NCBI GenBank assembly: GCA_950097015.1
Contig: CATNEN010000039.1
Span: forward strand, 18,779,501 to 18,843,500
DNA from: Macrostomum hystrix
Lineage: Eukaryota > Platyhelminthes > Macrostomidae
DNA length: 64,000 nt
Reading direction: 5' to 3'
Each line of letters opens with the position of its first letter. Positions within the stretch are counted from its first letter, which is position 1. Below are positions 48,776 to 60,286 of the stretch, piece after piece. The position numbers were made by a program, and so were the translations under genes. The notes under the pieces were generated by a model. That model saw only the letters and a program-made list of their open reading frames with translations, was not told the DNA's origin and searched no databases.

Positions 48776-50815
48776 GTTATATATTTTTCCTGCACTTCTA
48801 ACAATGATGCTTGGTGTAATTTTATTATTGCAGTTAAAGACAAACAGCAGAAATAATAATTATTTTATTTCTATGATTTAGGGAGAAAACTAAGACCCCC
48901 CGAAAATGCGGCACCGTTGGCGGACCAAAGGCTGATAATTAACAATCGTTATTACTTAATTTTAGTTTTTCCCTACAATATTAGCAAAAAATGCGTTTGA
49001 TACTACTTGCGCCGGTTTGGTTTTCGTCCCTATTTGATTGCCTGTCCGCTGTGCAACATATATTTACCTATCTCTGTCTATGTTTCGTGTCCATGTACTC
49101 CTAGTTCCGGATTGTAATTCGCATCGTTTTCTGTTTTATTAATGTGTTACTTTTTATTCAATTTAATTTCTTCTTAACTAAATTATCTATATTGCAATGA
49201 TGCGCGTGATTAAATTAAATACTTTTTTAATCATAGACACAGTTTTTTTTTAACAAAAAACATCAATTCTCTTTTGCTTTTGAATCGTCACCGTGTCTAT
49301 AAGCAATTTTTGCACCGCCAAGTCCCACCTTTGTTGTCAGTTTATTTGCTTCTTTTCTTGATCTATATATTTGCAAAAACCGTTTTTTTCGGTTTGAACT
49401 GAACATTTTCAACGTCTGTCCGTTGCCTCAGCTTGCTTCTTTGGCCCAGTTTCTGCTTTAGAGTGTAACTCCTTTAGCACTGAAAATAGATAGCATTTCA
49501 TTGGATTCATCCTGTTTTGTCTCATGAATAGGCACCCCTGTAGTGATATAGCGTATCTCTTGCATATGGAATATAGAATTTCTGGATAGCGCAAAGACTA
49601 CGTCGCATCGGTTTATTTTTTATCGGATTTCCCCTCAAATATTGCGGATTTTCATGTGTGTGATTTACCTTTGCATATCATGTAGGATTAGGACTCCCTT
49701 AAGGGTTTCCCTTAGAAACCTGGGGTTTCCCTTAGAAACCTGGGGTTTCCCTTAGAAACCTGGGGTTTCCCTTAGAAACCTGGGGTTTCCCTTAGAAACC
49801 TGGGGTTTCCCTTAGAAACCTGGGGTTTCCCTTAGAAACCTGGGGTTTCTCTTAGAAACCTGGGGTTTCCCTTAGAAACCTGGGGTTTCCCTTAAAAACC
49901 TGGGGTTTCCCTTATCGACATCGTATTTTTTTTACCTAGGTAACCCTTTCTAACCCTAGTATTTAGTTTCAGGGATTTCCTTTTTACTAAGACTTACCCT
50001 ATATGCGGGTGGGTGTGTGAAATTTAAAATGCCAAAAGACCCAGTGAACTAAATCAGCAAGGTGTGTCTCATTGTGTTGCCATGCCCGCTTGCTATTATT
50101 ACCATCGACTCATAATTTTACCAGTGTCGCGTGTGTCAATGATATTTTGTCTAAATTTTTTTTATCTTCAATTCTATTGATCATTCAATAGCTTTATTGT
50201 TTGGAGTTTCAATTTCTTGTACATAAACTAACATCTGATAAAGTTGATTAATTTAACACCTGTGCTTTTTCCTATTCTGTTCCTGTCCTCTGATATCCCA
50301 GTGTCTGTCGGTTCTGTGTAAATTCAATTAAAACAAACCTTTCAAAGGTTTGTGAGCAAATGTTTTATATCTGCATAACATAATTATTTCGCTTTAACTG
50401 TCACAGCCCCTGCCATTTACCAGCTTTGCAATTTGGCACAAAACTTTTTAGAAATTCAAATTAAATTACTTGAAAAATTGTGCTTTTCTTTTTTTAAGTC
50501 CGTTGCAAGTAATGTTTGAACCAACTGTTATACATACATATATATGCTTATATATATAAACATGCTTGTCTAATACACGCATATTATATTAAATTGACAA
50601 GTTACTGCAGTTTGAGTTCGGTCCGATCCCACCGCCCCTAGCGCGCTTCTTAACAGCAAAACACTTTCGCAAAATTAATATGACCATAAACAATTTTATT
50701 CGCTTTTTTGCTTTCTAAGCCTGATTCATTGGGTAAATAAATTGGGTAATCTGTGTGGAAATTCAACGGGAATTGGGTAATCTGAATGGAAACTAAACCG
50801 CCTTCAAAATGCACT
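48776..50815. other. AT-rich intergenic DNA 3' of TLE
   Basis: No gene supported apart from the satellite at 49695. It probably includes the TLE 3' UTR. Confidence 0.6.
49695..49918. repeat. 20-bp satellite of tandem hairpins (GGTTTCCCTTAGAAACCTGG)
   Basis: About 11 near-identical units of GGTTTCCCTTAGAAACCTGG. In each, GGTTTC pairs with GAAACC around a five-base loop, so the array is a string of identical 6-bp stem-loops three bases apart. Confidence 0.95.
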
Positions 50816-51665
50816 TCAATCAACTACTCGAGCCCGAGCAATCTCAGCTCTTTGACGTATTGCATATATTTTCAGTCGTATTGTTATAGAACCTCTTCTG
50901 GTCGTCAATCGTAACATCCCCCAGATCAATTTTGCCATCTCGTCAGTCTCTGGTGCCTCAGCGTGATAATCACGAATCTTCTCGTAGACGGTGCAGCACC
51001 CATCGTCCACGCCACAAGATGGAGCTTGATTCCTCTGGCGATGTCCTCTGCCTTCCATCGCATTCCTTGACATTTTCTCTGTCGCAGCTTTCCTTCAGAA
51101 ATCTTCCGCTTTGCCCTTTATCAATGTCCGCTGAGTCTTTAGTCGTGAAATCTGAAGGCGCAGCTTCCTGATGGAAGCTTGCTGACGCCGATTTTTATTG
51201 CGCATAGACTTAGCCTTGGTTTTTATTGTCAGCTTTAGCGTGCGCTTGAACATTTGAGACTCGACGGGCTGCTCCTCAAACTTGTCCGACTCCAGCGATT
51301 CTGCCGAGACGTGTCCGCATAGGCTCTCTCTGATGAGCACTGGTGGGTACATGTTATCAGCCTCCTCTTCGGTACGAAGAATCACAGGCAGTAGCCCATC
51401 AGGTAGCAATCGCGGCAGCACTTTCTCTCCAGATTTGGTAGTGCATTCCGAGCTAGACGAGAACCCGGATTATTCCTCATGCCTGCAGGTGGACACGTAT
51501 ATCATTCATCGTCGAAATGCTTACTGCACAATTTTAGATCGCTTGCCCGGGTGTCTTCCAGACGGAGGTCCAGCATTTGTAACTCTAGAATCTCAATCGA
51601 TCAAGTCGCGACGGTATCGTCTTAAGGAAAGTGGTGAAGTCGAACCGTAGCTTGTTGTGCAGAGC
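50816..51665 (-). pseudogene. Decayed THAP-domain gene
   Basis: On the minus strand a frame near 51545-51420 gives LKLCSKHFDDE, a stop, then a stretch ending ARNALPNL. This is the C-x2-H-F and A-x-P-type end of a THAP zinc finger. After a frame change it continues as the 108-residue frame 51421-51095, with a basic, coiled-coil-like segment (RKLRLQISRLKTQRTLIKGK). It runs in frame past a TGA into 51073-50816. At least two in-frame stops and one frameshift break it. THAP domains occur in P-element-type transposases and host DNA-binding proteins; which one this was cannot be told. The upstream end of the zinc finger is not confidently readable. Confidence 0.45.
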
Positions 51666-52060
51666 CGAGTACACACAAGCTGCCGCAGCCAGCAGCAAAG
51701 CAAATCTTTGAGTTCATGAAACTTCTCGGCTTCTATGCAAGGTCAACTTTCTTTTGACCATCAATGTCGACTTCTTCGTCTGCCAAGCATTTTTCAGACT
51801 TTTCTGGCCTTACTGCAACTCACGACTCCGACCATAGACATTTGCAAAAGCGTTCCACATAGGCTAATGGAAGTGAACCATCTAGTGTATATGGGATCTG
51901 TGGCCTAATCTCAAAAGCCAGAGGAAAGATTTTCCATAGACAATAAGATCGATGGTGCCTTTGTAACAAAAATTCTGCCCCAAAGTACAAAAGAAACACG
52001 CTATGTAAGCTTGTCAGCGAATTGATGACACAACCCTCGTATAATCTCGAATAATCTGAC
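51666..52060. other. Unique DNA left of the glycosyltransferase duplication
   Basis: A 102-residue minus-strand frame is present without a recognisable domain. The duplicated block begins at about 52060. Confidence 0.4.
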
Positions 52061-52113
52061 AATCTCGTCTTTGAAGCGGCTAAAATCTGGCCTCTAATTA
52101 TCGTCAGGCCGGG

Positions 52114-53604
52114 TTGCGGTTGTCCCATCCGCGATGCCTATTGTTCTACTCGTCGATTGCGGCGCTGTGCCTCATGGTGCTCAATATTGCGCGATTTCTA
52201 AGCGGCGAATCGCTGTGGCAAGCCATCTTCCTGCCTGGTATCGACTGCCCAGACAGCAGCAAGGGTTCTCGATCGAAGGAGCGAGTCGGCCTGATCCATC
52301 ACATCGGCAAATGGACCTTCGAGGAGCCAGCCGGTCTGGCTGAATTATGTCGACGTCGCCCAGCGACTACTGGCGAGAAATTGAAGGAATCGACGCTGTC
52401 GGAACGACGAACGATTTTGGCCATTGTGCCACTAACGATTAACATGATACTGGAGCGCCGAGACATCAGGTGAGCACTGGATGACATTTTGTACATGATT
52501 GGAACAAATAATTTCCATTAACAGTAGATAGACCACGCTATTTTTCCCACTGGGAAAAGACTGGGAAAAGACTATGGCTGCAATAAAATAGTTTAATTGA
52601 CCCCATGCATCAGTGTCTGCCGTTGAGAGGCAGGATTCTATCTGCTATCTGGCTCGAAAGTAGGTCTTTACTACTGTTAACAAGACACTTATCTCTGCAT
52701 TGCTTCAGTTCACCCAGCTGTTAAATGAGTACCAGCATTAGCTGGGATAATGGAGGGTGGGTGTGGCGTCTCCCAGTCCATGGACTGAACAGAAACTTGC
52801 GAAATCTTCTCCACCAATCTTATCAGGCAGACGTGGGGCGCCGATTTGAATGGGAAATTTGGCCAGCTGTTGTTCCTAGTGCAGCTCAGCTCTGGGCAGA
52901 TTCCACCGAGCGCATTGGTCCGGGAAAATGAACTGCACCGCGACATCCTCATCGCGTACCACAGCGGGCTGAGTTCCGGTGACTCGTACAATTTCCTGGT
53001 GCGAAAAGTCCTAGCCGGCCTGAGCTGGTTTGCCAGATCCTGCAGCCAAGGCTTCGACTTTGTACTGAGAGCCGATCAGGACTCCTACTGGAATGTGCCC
53101 TCGATGGCCCGTCAACTGCGACGTCATCGGGCGTCGGACTGGTTGGCGTTTGGCGCCGTACAGCGCGGAGCCGCCGTGTCGCGCAGTTCGGCTTCGAAAT
53201 TCTTCATCTCCAAGGAGGAATATCCGGGCGATCGGTTTCCAGTCTACGTGTCTGGTGGCCCCGGCTACGCGTTGTCTAAGTCGGCCGTCGCGGCGATCGT
53301 CAGAGAAGCTTCCTCGCTGATTCCAATCTCGGGCGCATTGTGGCTGGAGGACGTGTACATCACGGGCATTCTGCCAGCGTCAGCATCCCGCTCTGGCCAC
53401 AATGGACAGAGCAGAAAGTTCCAGCATCTTCACTCTGACTATGTCTTCATCTGCCGCTACTCCAGCCTGTCGGACACAGCGGTTCTGAGTCAGCCGCCCC
53501 TGGCAATGCACAGGATGCGAGGCAGGCAGCTCAGAGCTCTGCACAGCTGGATGCAACAGACGGGCATTGCCGAGACAGCAATCAGACTGCACCGCTTCTG
53601 GTAG
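52114..53604 (+). CDS. Beta-1,3-galactosyl/N-acetylglucosaminyltransferase-like (GT31), copy 1; start codon missing in exon 1
   Basis: Two exons, 52114-52469 and 52827-53604, join as ERRDIR-QTWG, the hallmark of GT31 beta-1,3-glycosyltransferases. A signal-anchor (CLLFYSSIAALCLMVLNIA) gives a type II Golgi protein. The metal-binding DxD is DQD (RADQDSYWNV), and EDVYITGI matches the conserved EDV motif. The C-terminus ends MQQTGIAETAIRLHRFW. In copy 2 the frame starts at an ATG; here that codon is TTG, and an upstream in-frame TAA leaves no ATG. Either this copy is silenced or it receives its start from an upstream exon (an acceptor-like TTATCGTCAG lies at about 52105). The feature start is the first codon shared with copy 2's longest frame. 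The acceptor substrate cannot be read from sequence. Confidence 0.8.
52676..52790 (+). mobile_element. SINE-B 3' fragment in the GT31 copy 1 intron
   Basis: GCTTCAGTTCACCCAGCTGT through CAGTCCATGGACTGAAC matches the 3' half of the SINE at 6226-6432. The fragment ends about 35 bases before the exon 2 acceptor, so the intron is partly SINE. Confidence 0.78.
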
Positions 53605-53769
53605 ATTCTGCGGAATCGCTTCCTGCTCAAATTAACTTAGCTTCTTGAAAATTCCTCTGTTTTATGAAACCGACAGGTGCCTTTCGAGTATTTTTCATCT
53701 TCAAATTTGTGCTTAACGGAATTGACTCGATTTCGCTTTGATTGCGAAAAAATACAAAATTTCTTCACT

Positions 53770-54775
53770 TTCTTAAGTTGGTCATTCACTCACTATGACA
53801 CTTATTAAGTTGGTCATACACTCACTATGACACCTTATGAGTCGGTCATTCACTCACTATGACCCTTTGAATATGAGTTGGTCATTCACTCACTATGACT
53901 CTTTGAATATGAGTTGGTCATTCATTCACTATGACTCTTTGAATCTGAGTTCGTCATTCACTCACTATGACTCTTTGAATATGAGTTGGTCATTCACTCA
54001 CTATGACTCTCTGAATATGAGTTGGTCATTCACTCACTATGACTCTTTGAATATGAGTTGGTCATTCACTCACTATGACTCTTTGAATATGAGTTGGTCA
54101 TGCACTCACTATGACTCTTTGAATATGAGTTGGTCATGCACTCACTATGACTCTTTGAATATGAGTTGGTCATTCACTCACTATGACTCTTTGAATATGA
54201 GTTGGTCATTCACTCACTATGACTCTTTGAATATGAGTTGGTCATTCACTCACTATGACTCTTTGAATATGAGTTGGTCATTCACTCACTATGACTCTTT
54301 GAATATGAGTTGGTCATTCACTCACTATGACTCTTTGAATATGAGTTGGTCATTCACTCACTATGACTCTTTGAATCTGAGTTGGTCATTCACTCACTAT
54401 GACTCTCTGAATCTGAGTTGGTCATTCACTCACTATGACTCTCTGAATCTGAGTTGGTCATTCACTCACTATGACCCTTTGAATATGAGTTGGTCATTCA
54501 CTCACTATGACTCTCTGAATATGAGTTGGTCATTGACTCACTATGACTCTCTGAATATGAGTTGGTCATCTACTCACTATGACTCTCTGAATCTGAGTTG
54601 GTCATTGACTTACTATGACTCTTTGAATATGAGTTGGTCATTCACTCACTATGACTCTCTGAATCTGAGTTGGTCATTCACTCACTATGACCCTTTGAAT
54701 CTGAGTTGGTCATTCACTCATTATGACTCTCTGAATCTGAGTTGGTCATTGACTTACTTACCATTGGAAAAATGA
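53770..54775. repeat. 36-bp satellite (GAGTTGGTCATTCACTCACT), copy 1 side
   Basis: About 27 units of GAGTTGGTCATTCACTCACT plus ATGACTCTTTGAATAT, with CTGAATCT and GACCCTTT variants. Its stop-free multiple-of-three unit gives a 312-residue false frame. The same satellite follows copy 2. Confidence 0.96.
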
Positions 54776-55161
54776 GTTAGTCATTGACCCTATAGAACAC
54801 ATTGAACTTGACAATTAGTCACTGTGCTCATTACAATGTGAGTTGGTTAATCACTAATTGATAAAAGATGACTCCGTTAGCGGTCACGTAGCAACTAGGA
54901 TTAAAAAAGGAGACATAAAAAGGATTTTTACAGCGGCAAGAGAAAAACACTAAAGCCTGTACGATCGATAAAATTTCTGAAAAGGCAGAAGAGAAAAAAA
55001 TAGAAAAAAGGATTGACTAGCTCAAAGATAAACTGAGATTATAGAAAATAGCAACATCAAAAATAGGCTAAAAAAACAAAATACAATAGAAAATGAAACA
55101 CGAGACACAAAACACAATACATAACAATTCTCTCATAGACAATTACAGACTAGACTATATA
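54776..55161. other. Unique part of the duplicated block, non-coding
   Basis: Closely matches 61928-62236 plus 63576-63658 of the second copy, except for the mariner insertion there. No gene seen. Confidence 0.7.
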
Positions 55162-55370
55162 CAACTATAGACTATATCCGGAAAGTAGTGTTACGAGCGT
55201 ACTATTACTCGGTGCGGACGTGTGGAAAGTTGCACTGGCATGAGTTTGGTGTCATTTGAAAGCGGCAAGTCTCTTCTTTAAAATGGCACCAATTGCAAGA
55301 GATTTGAATATGTGCTTCAAGAGATATGGACAATTAAGTAGAGAAAGGTCGGTCATGTATTAGATCATGG

Positions 55371-55500
55371 ATGTTTAATGCGCACTCTATAGGGTTAGAA
55401 AGTCCGAGGCTGCATTTGATGGTCACGAGGCGAGCGAAGCAAGCCGAGGACCATTAAGTGTGGCCGAGGACTTTTTACCATAGAATGCACATTAAACTAC
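55371..55500. mobile_element. Fold-back (palindromic) element nested in the mariner-like relic
   Basis: ATGTTTAATGCGCACTCTAT ... AAAGTCCGAGG on the left is imperfectly inverted as CCGAGGACTTTTTACCATAG ... CACATTAAAC on the right, with a GCGAGCGAAGC centre. In addition, CATTTGATGGTCACG (55413-55427) is exactly inverted at 56017-56031, so a larger inverted-repeat element may span 55413-56031. Confidence 0.55.
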
Positions 55501-56152
55501 CGTGATCTTATATGAAATCCGAATTGCTTATTTTTGTTTTGTTTTGCTTATCTTCCTCTTGAGCCGCGCCGAATGCGGTGCAGCCAACGGGAGTGTCGGG
55601 GCAAAGCCCCCACATTGGAACCATAGACAAATTTTCCATAAATTTAAGACAGTATTAGCTAGACGAAATCCGAATTACTTTGTTTTGTAGCTTTCTCTTA
55701 AACCACGTGTCCGCGATGGAAGAAGAATTTGATAGCGACAATGCTGTCTATTACTGACCACGGAGTCAAGTCTATCATCATTGATCGAGCTAAAATCGAA
55801 ATTCAGTTTAAGTGAGTTTGTGAAACGTTTAATGCACTGCCTATTATTGAAAGAAACTCAATATGTTTCCTATATATTCCTTCCAATTGTCTATAGGTTT
55901 GCTAGAAAATTGTCTTTTTGTCTCTTCGTTAAACAGCATGTAATTCCTGTTATTCTTGTTGCATTTAAATAGACTGTTTAGTTCTGTTTAGTCTATGGTT
56001 CAAACTGCTTTCATTTCGTGACCATCAAATGAAATGAGAGGGGCTGCCTCAGAAAACTAAGACCGCAGTTGCTGTTCCTGCAAATCTCGATGGACACTCG
56101 ATTTTCAATCATCGATCATCCATCTGTACATTGCACATCCATCTGTAAAATG

Positions 56153-56460
56153 GATGTGCATTCCAAGACTGGGCAGCGACACTTTGCCATCTTTACACGT
56201 CGGAGCTCCGGGAGAAAATCGGCTGAGATCTACAGGCAACTTTGCACTGCTCATGGCGACCATGCTGTCAGCAAGATGACAGTAAGCAGGTGGGTGGGCG
56301 AGTTTCAAGCCGGAAGAAGGTCAGGAGGGTGATCCTGCTGCACCAGATTCCGAGAAATCTGTTCGCAGACGCCATCGACAAGATGCGAGACCGATGGGAG
56401 AAGTGCGTCATGTCTGGTGGTGACTTCGTTGAGAAGACAACTCTGGCTGTTAAACGATAA
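56153..56460 (+). pseudogene. Mariner-like transposase remnant, catalytic core deleted
   Basis: A frame ending at 56332 has a helix-turn-helix of the mariner/HTH_48 type (SAEIYRQLCTAHGD ... VSRWVGEFQAGRR). It is followed, out of frame, by a transposase-like C-terminal tail (DKMRDRWEKCVMSGGDFVE) to 56460. The whole DD(34)D catalytic region that should lie between them is missing, so the element cannot move itself. Confidence 0.6.
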
Positions 56461-56789
56461 GTGATTTTAGCGTTATTTGCTTGAATAACAATATTTTGCT
56501 TGTTATCACCTGTTATCACCTGTTTCTTACTGTACTTTTGTTGTGTTGCTTGGATTTTCTTGGAGTGATTAACCAAAGTTTTCTGCAGACACAGCTTGTG
56601 AAAGTCTATGACCGACCTTTCTCTACTTAATTGTCCATTTTGCAAGTGCAACTTTCCATACGTCCACACCGAGTAATAGTAACACTACTTTCTAAACGCC
56701 CCTCGTACGAGCTAAAATATCTCAGTATTTCACAACTGCGTCTTGCTTTGATATTAGGGCACACACATAAATTTGGGAGATTCGATCAG

Positions 56790-57718
56790 AATAGCAGAGG
56801 GTGTCAGACACTTTCTTAAGATGCCAGATGATTCCTCAGGGTGTCAGACACTTTCTTAAGATACCAGATGATTCCTCAGGGTGTCAGACACTTTCTTAAG
56901 ATGCCAGATGATTCCTCAGGGTGTCAGACACTTTCTTAAGATGCCAGATGATTCCTCAGGGTGTCAGACACTTTCTTAAAATGCCAGATGATTCCTCAGG
57001 GTGTCAGAGACACTTTCTTAAGATGCCAGATGATTCCTCAGGGTGTCAGACACTTTCTTAAGATGCCAGATGATTCCTCAGGGTGTCAGACACTTTCTTA
57101 AGATGCCAGATGATTCCTCAGGGTGTCAGACAATTTCTTAAGATGCCAGATGATTCCTCAGGGTGTCAGACACTTTCTTAAAATGCCAGATGATTCCTCA
57201 GGGTGTCAGAGACACTTTCTTAAGATGCCAGATGATTCCTCAGGGTGTCAGACACTTTCTTAAGATGCCAGATGATTCCTCAGGGTGTCAGACACTTTCT
57301 TAAGATGCCAGATGATTCCTCAGGGTGTCAGACACTTTCTTAAAATGCCAGATGATTCCTCAGGGTGTCAGAGACACTTTCTTAAGATGCCAGATGATTC
57401 CTCAGGGTGTCAGACACTTTCTTAAGATGCCAGATGATTCCTCAGGGTGTCAGACACTTTCTTAAGATGCCAGATGATTCCTCAGGGTGTCAGACACTTT
57501 CTTAAGATGCCAGATGATTCCTCAGGGTGTCAGACACTTTCTTAAGATGCCAGATGATTCCTCAGGGTGTCAGAGACACTTTCTTAAGATGCCAGATGAT
57601 TCCTCAGGGTGTCAGACACTTTCTTAAGATGCCAGATGATTCCTCAGGGTGTCAGACACTTTCTTAAGATGCCAGATGATTCCTCAGGGTGTCAGACAGT
57701 TCTTGAGGGTGTCAGGGT
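56790..57718. repeat. 40-bp satellite (GGGTGTCAGACACTTTCTTA)
   Basis: About 23 units of GGGTGTCAGACACTTTCTTA plus AGATGCCAGATGATTCCTCA. A 42-bp variant (GTCAGAGACAC), usually preceded by TTAAAATGCC, recurs every four or five units. The second copy of the block has only one or two of these units (63728). Confidence 0.96.
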
Positions 57719-57808
57719 GTCCATTTTTCATGAATGACTGAAATAGTTATATAGAGGAAGGCGATGGAACTCACCAGGTCCTGGAGCGCTGAGTCTGACA
57801 AGCCTTGA

Positions 57809-57994
57809 TTAGACGTCGCCATCACCTTGACCATGACGCTTCAGAAGATTGATGTCATGCTTAACCTTCAGGTGGTTGTGCAGGCCACTTGTTGATCCAC
57901 CAGCACAAGCAAAGGTCTTGTGGCACAAGTTGCACTTGGTATTAAATTCCGGGTTTTCCATTGACATCTTCGCGTTAATGCTTTCACACACCAT
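57809..57994 (-). pseudogene. BED-type zinc finger fragment (hAT transposase or ZBED-like)
   Basis: A 61-residue frame encodes CNLCHKTFACAGGSTSGLHN followed by HLKVKH. That is the C-x2-C ... H-x4-H BED finger with the GSTSGLxxHLxxKH signature. No downstream hAT catalytic region is seen, so this is a fragment or a single exon. Confidence 0.68.
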
Positions 57995-58740
57995 CAGCTT
58001 TGAAGCTAGAAAACTTCATATTCAGAATGCAATATCGTATGCTTTTAGATCGTATGGATTGAGCTACCGAGTATTGGGAACAGACTGCCAAACAAGCATA
58101 CAGACTAATTTTCTCAATCTTTTTCCCAGTTAAACCGCCCAAATACGAGTATAAATCATGAAGTTGCAACATGCCCATAAGCTCCCGTCCCTTGCGTAGA
58201 TGCAGTAAATACAGTACAGTAAATACAAAACAGTAATACAGTAACTCACTCACTATACATTGACAATGAGATGTTCCTTGTGGAAATCGGCTGTACGGAT
58301 TGGATTGGACTAGCTAGATCAAATCTTGAACAGTAGCCACCTCAACTGTCTGTCCATCATGTACATTGATTCACTGAATATTAGTATTGAGTACAATACA
58401 GGCACGGAAGGCAGGGAGGGGAGGGCTAAAATCTGGGAGGGGATGGAAAACTCTCTCCTAGAAGATGGTCGGTGTACGACACGGTTGAAATGAAAAGTAC
58501 ACTTCATTAGTGCTGCCAATACCGAAGCGTTTCGTCACTCGGTCAGTACTTTGTTCCTTCAGCCTGTCTGCTGCCTCCCCTACACCCAACCCTAGCCCAA
58601 CGTTAGCTTCCCTCCTATAAGCAAACAAAAGTCCTCTGCGCGATCCTCTTCTGAGACTGACTGCAGGCTTGTGAAAGTGAGTTATCATCAGGGCATCACG
58701 GCGGACCAGACTATATATATATAACTTAGCAATGATCTTG
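57995..58740. other. Unique DNA between the two duplicated blocks
   Basis: No coding feature supported; a 76-residue minus-strand frame is featureless. Confidence 0.45.
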
Positions 58741-58801
58741 GAAATCTCGTCTATAAATCGGCTAAAATCTGGCCTCTAATTATCGTTGGGTCGGGTTGCG
58801 G

Positions 58802-60286
58802 ATGTGCCGTCCGCGATGCCTATTGTTCTACTCGTCGATTGCGGCGCTGTGCCTCATGGTGCTCAATATTGCTCAATTTCTAAGCGGCGAATCGCTGTGG
58901 CAAGCCATCTTCCTGCCTGGTATCGACTGCCCAGACAGCAGCAAGGTTTCTCGATCGAAGGAGCGAGTCGGCCTGATCCGTCACATCGGCAACTGGACCT
59001 TCGAGGAGCCAGCGGGTCTGGCTGAATTATGTCGACGTCGCCCAGCGACTACTGGCGAGAAATTGAAGGAATCGACGCTGTCGGAACGACGAACGATTTT
59101 GGCCATTGTGCCACTAACGATTAACATGATACTGGAGCGCCGAGACATCAGGTGAGCACTGGATGACATTTTGTACATGATTGGAACAAATAATTTCCAT
59201 TAACAGTAGATAGACCACGCTATTTTTCCCACTGGGAAAAGACTGGAAAAAGACTATGGCTGCAATAAAATAGTTTAATTGACCCCATGCATCAGTGTCT
59301 GCCGTTGAGAGGCAGGATTCTATCTGCTATCTGGCTCGAAAGTAGGTCTTTACTACTGTTAACAAGACACTTATCTCTGCATTGCTTCAGTTCACCCAGC
59401 TGTTAAATGAGTACCAGCATTAGCTGGGATAATGGAGGGTGGGTGTGGCGTCTCCCAGTCCATGGACTGAACAGAAACTTGCGAAATCTTCTCCACCAAT
59501 CTTATCAGGCAGACGTGGGGCGCCGATTTGAATGGGAAATTTGGCCAGCTGTTGTTCCTAGTGCAGCTCAGCTCTGGGCAGATTCCACCGAGCGCATTGG
59601 TCCGGGAAAATGAACTGCACCGCGACATCCTCATCGCGTACCACAGCGGGCTGAGTTCCGGTGACTCGTACAATTTCCTGGTGCGAAAAGTCCTAGCTGG
59701 CCTGAGCTGGTTTGCCAGATCCTGCAGCCAAGGCTTCGACTTTGTACTGAGAGCCGATCAGGACTCCTACTGGAATGTGCCCTCGATGGCCCGTCAACTG
59801 CGACGTCATCGGGCGTCGGACTGGTTGGCGTTTGGCGCCGTACAGCGCGGAGCCGCCGTGTCGCGCAGTTCGGCTTCGAAATTCTTCATCTCCAAGGAGG
59901 AATATCCGGGCGATCGGTTTCCAGTCTACGTGTCTGGTGGCCCCGGCTACGCGTTGTCTAAGTCGGCCGTCGCGGCGATCGTCAGAGAAGCTTCCTCGCT
60001 GATTCCAATCTCGGGCGCATTGTGGCTGGAGGACGTGTACATCACGGGCATTCTGCCAGCGTCAGCATCCCGCTCTGGCCACAATGGACAGAGCAGAAAG
60101 TTCCAGCATCTTCACTCTGACTATGTCTTCATCTGCCGCTACTCCAGCCTGTCGGACACAGCGGTTCTGAGTCAGCCGCCCCTGGCAATGCACAGGATGC
60201 GAGGCAGGCAGCTCAGAGCTCTGCACAGCTGGATGCAACAGACGGGCATTGCCGAGACAGCAATCAGACTGCACCGCTTCTGGTAG
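58802..60286 (+). CDS. Beta-1,3-galactosyl/N-acetylglucosaminyltransferase-like (GT31), copy 2, intact
   Basis: Exons 58802-59151 and 59509-60286 encode about 375 residues. The ATG at 58802 directly precedes the signal-anchor (CLLFYSSIAALCLMVLNIA). Motifs are as in copy 1: RRDIRQTWG across the splice, DQD as DxD, VSGGPGYALSKSAV, and EDVYITGI. Exon 2 protein is identical to copy 1, with a silent C/T change seen in the nucleotide sequence. Differences between the copies are concentrated in the first 200 bases of exon 1. Family role: type II Golgi enzyme adding Gal or GlcNAc in beta-1,3 linkage; donor and acceptor are not readable. The downstream flank carries the same 36-bp satellite as copy 1. 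Confidence 0.9.
59358..59472 (+). mobile_element. SINE-B 3' fragment in the GT31 copy 2 intron
   Basis: Identical to the fragment at 52676-52790, so it was in place before the duplication. Confidence 0.78.

Larger units (their letters stand above)
55162..56705. mobile_element. Internally deleted mariner-like element with nested insertions
   Basis: Absent from the second copy, where the sequence runs GACTATATACGAGCTAAAA without interruption. The ends carry inverted repeats: GGAAAGTAGTGTTAC and GTGGAAAGTTGCAC on the left against GTGCAACTTTCC and GTAACACTACTTTC on the right. Just inside, ACAATTAAGTAGAG is inverted as CTCTACTTAATTGT. The right edge reads CCCCTCG followed by the TA target. The left edge is rearranged by a small duplication and an 8-bp insertion. 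It contains a transposase remnant and a fold-back sequence. Confidence 0.7.

Noticed and set aside
53837-54775. 312-residue and, at 61059-61931, 290-residue repeat proteins
   Set aside because: The 36-bp satellite is stop-free and a multiple of three. It lies beyond the GT31 stop codon and has no splice link.
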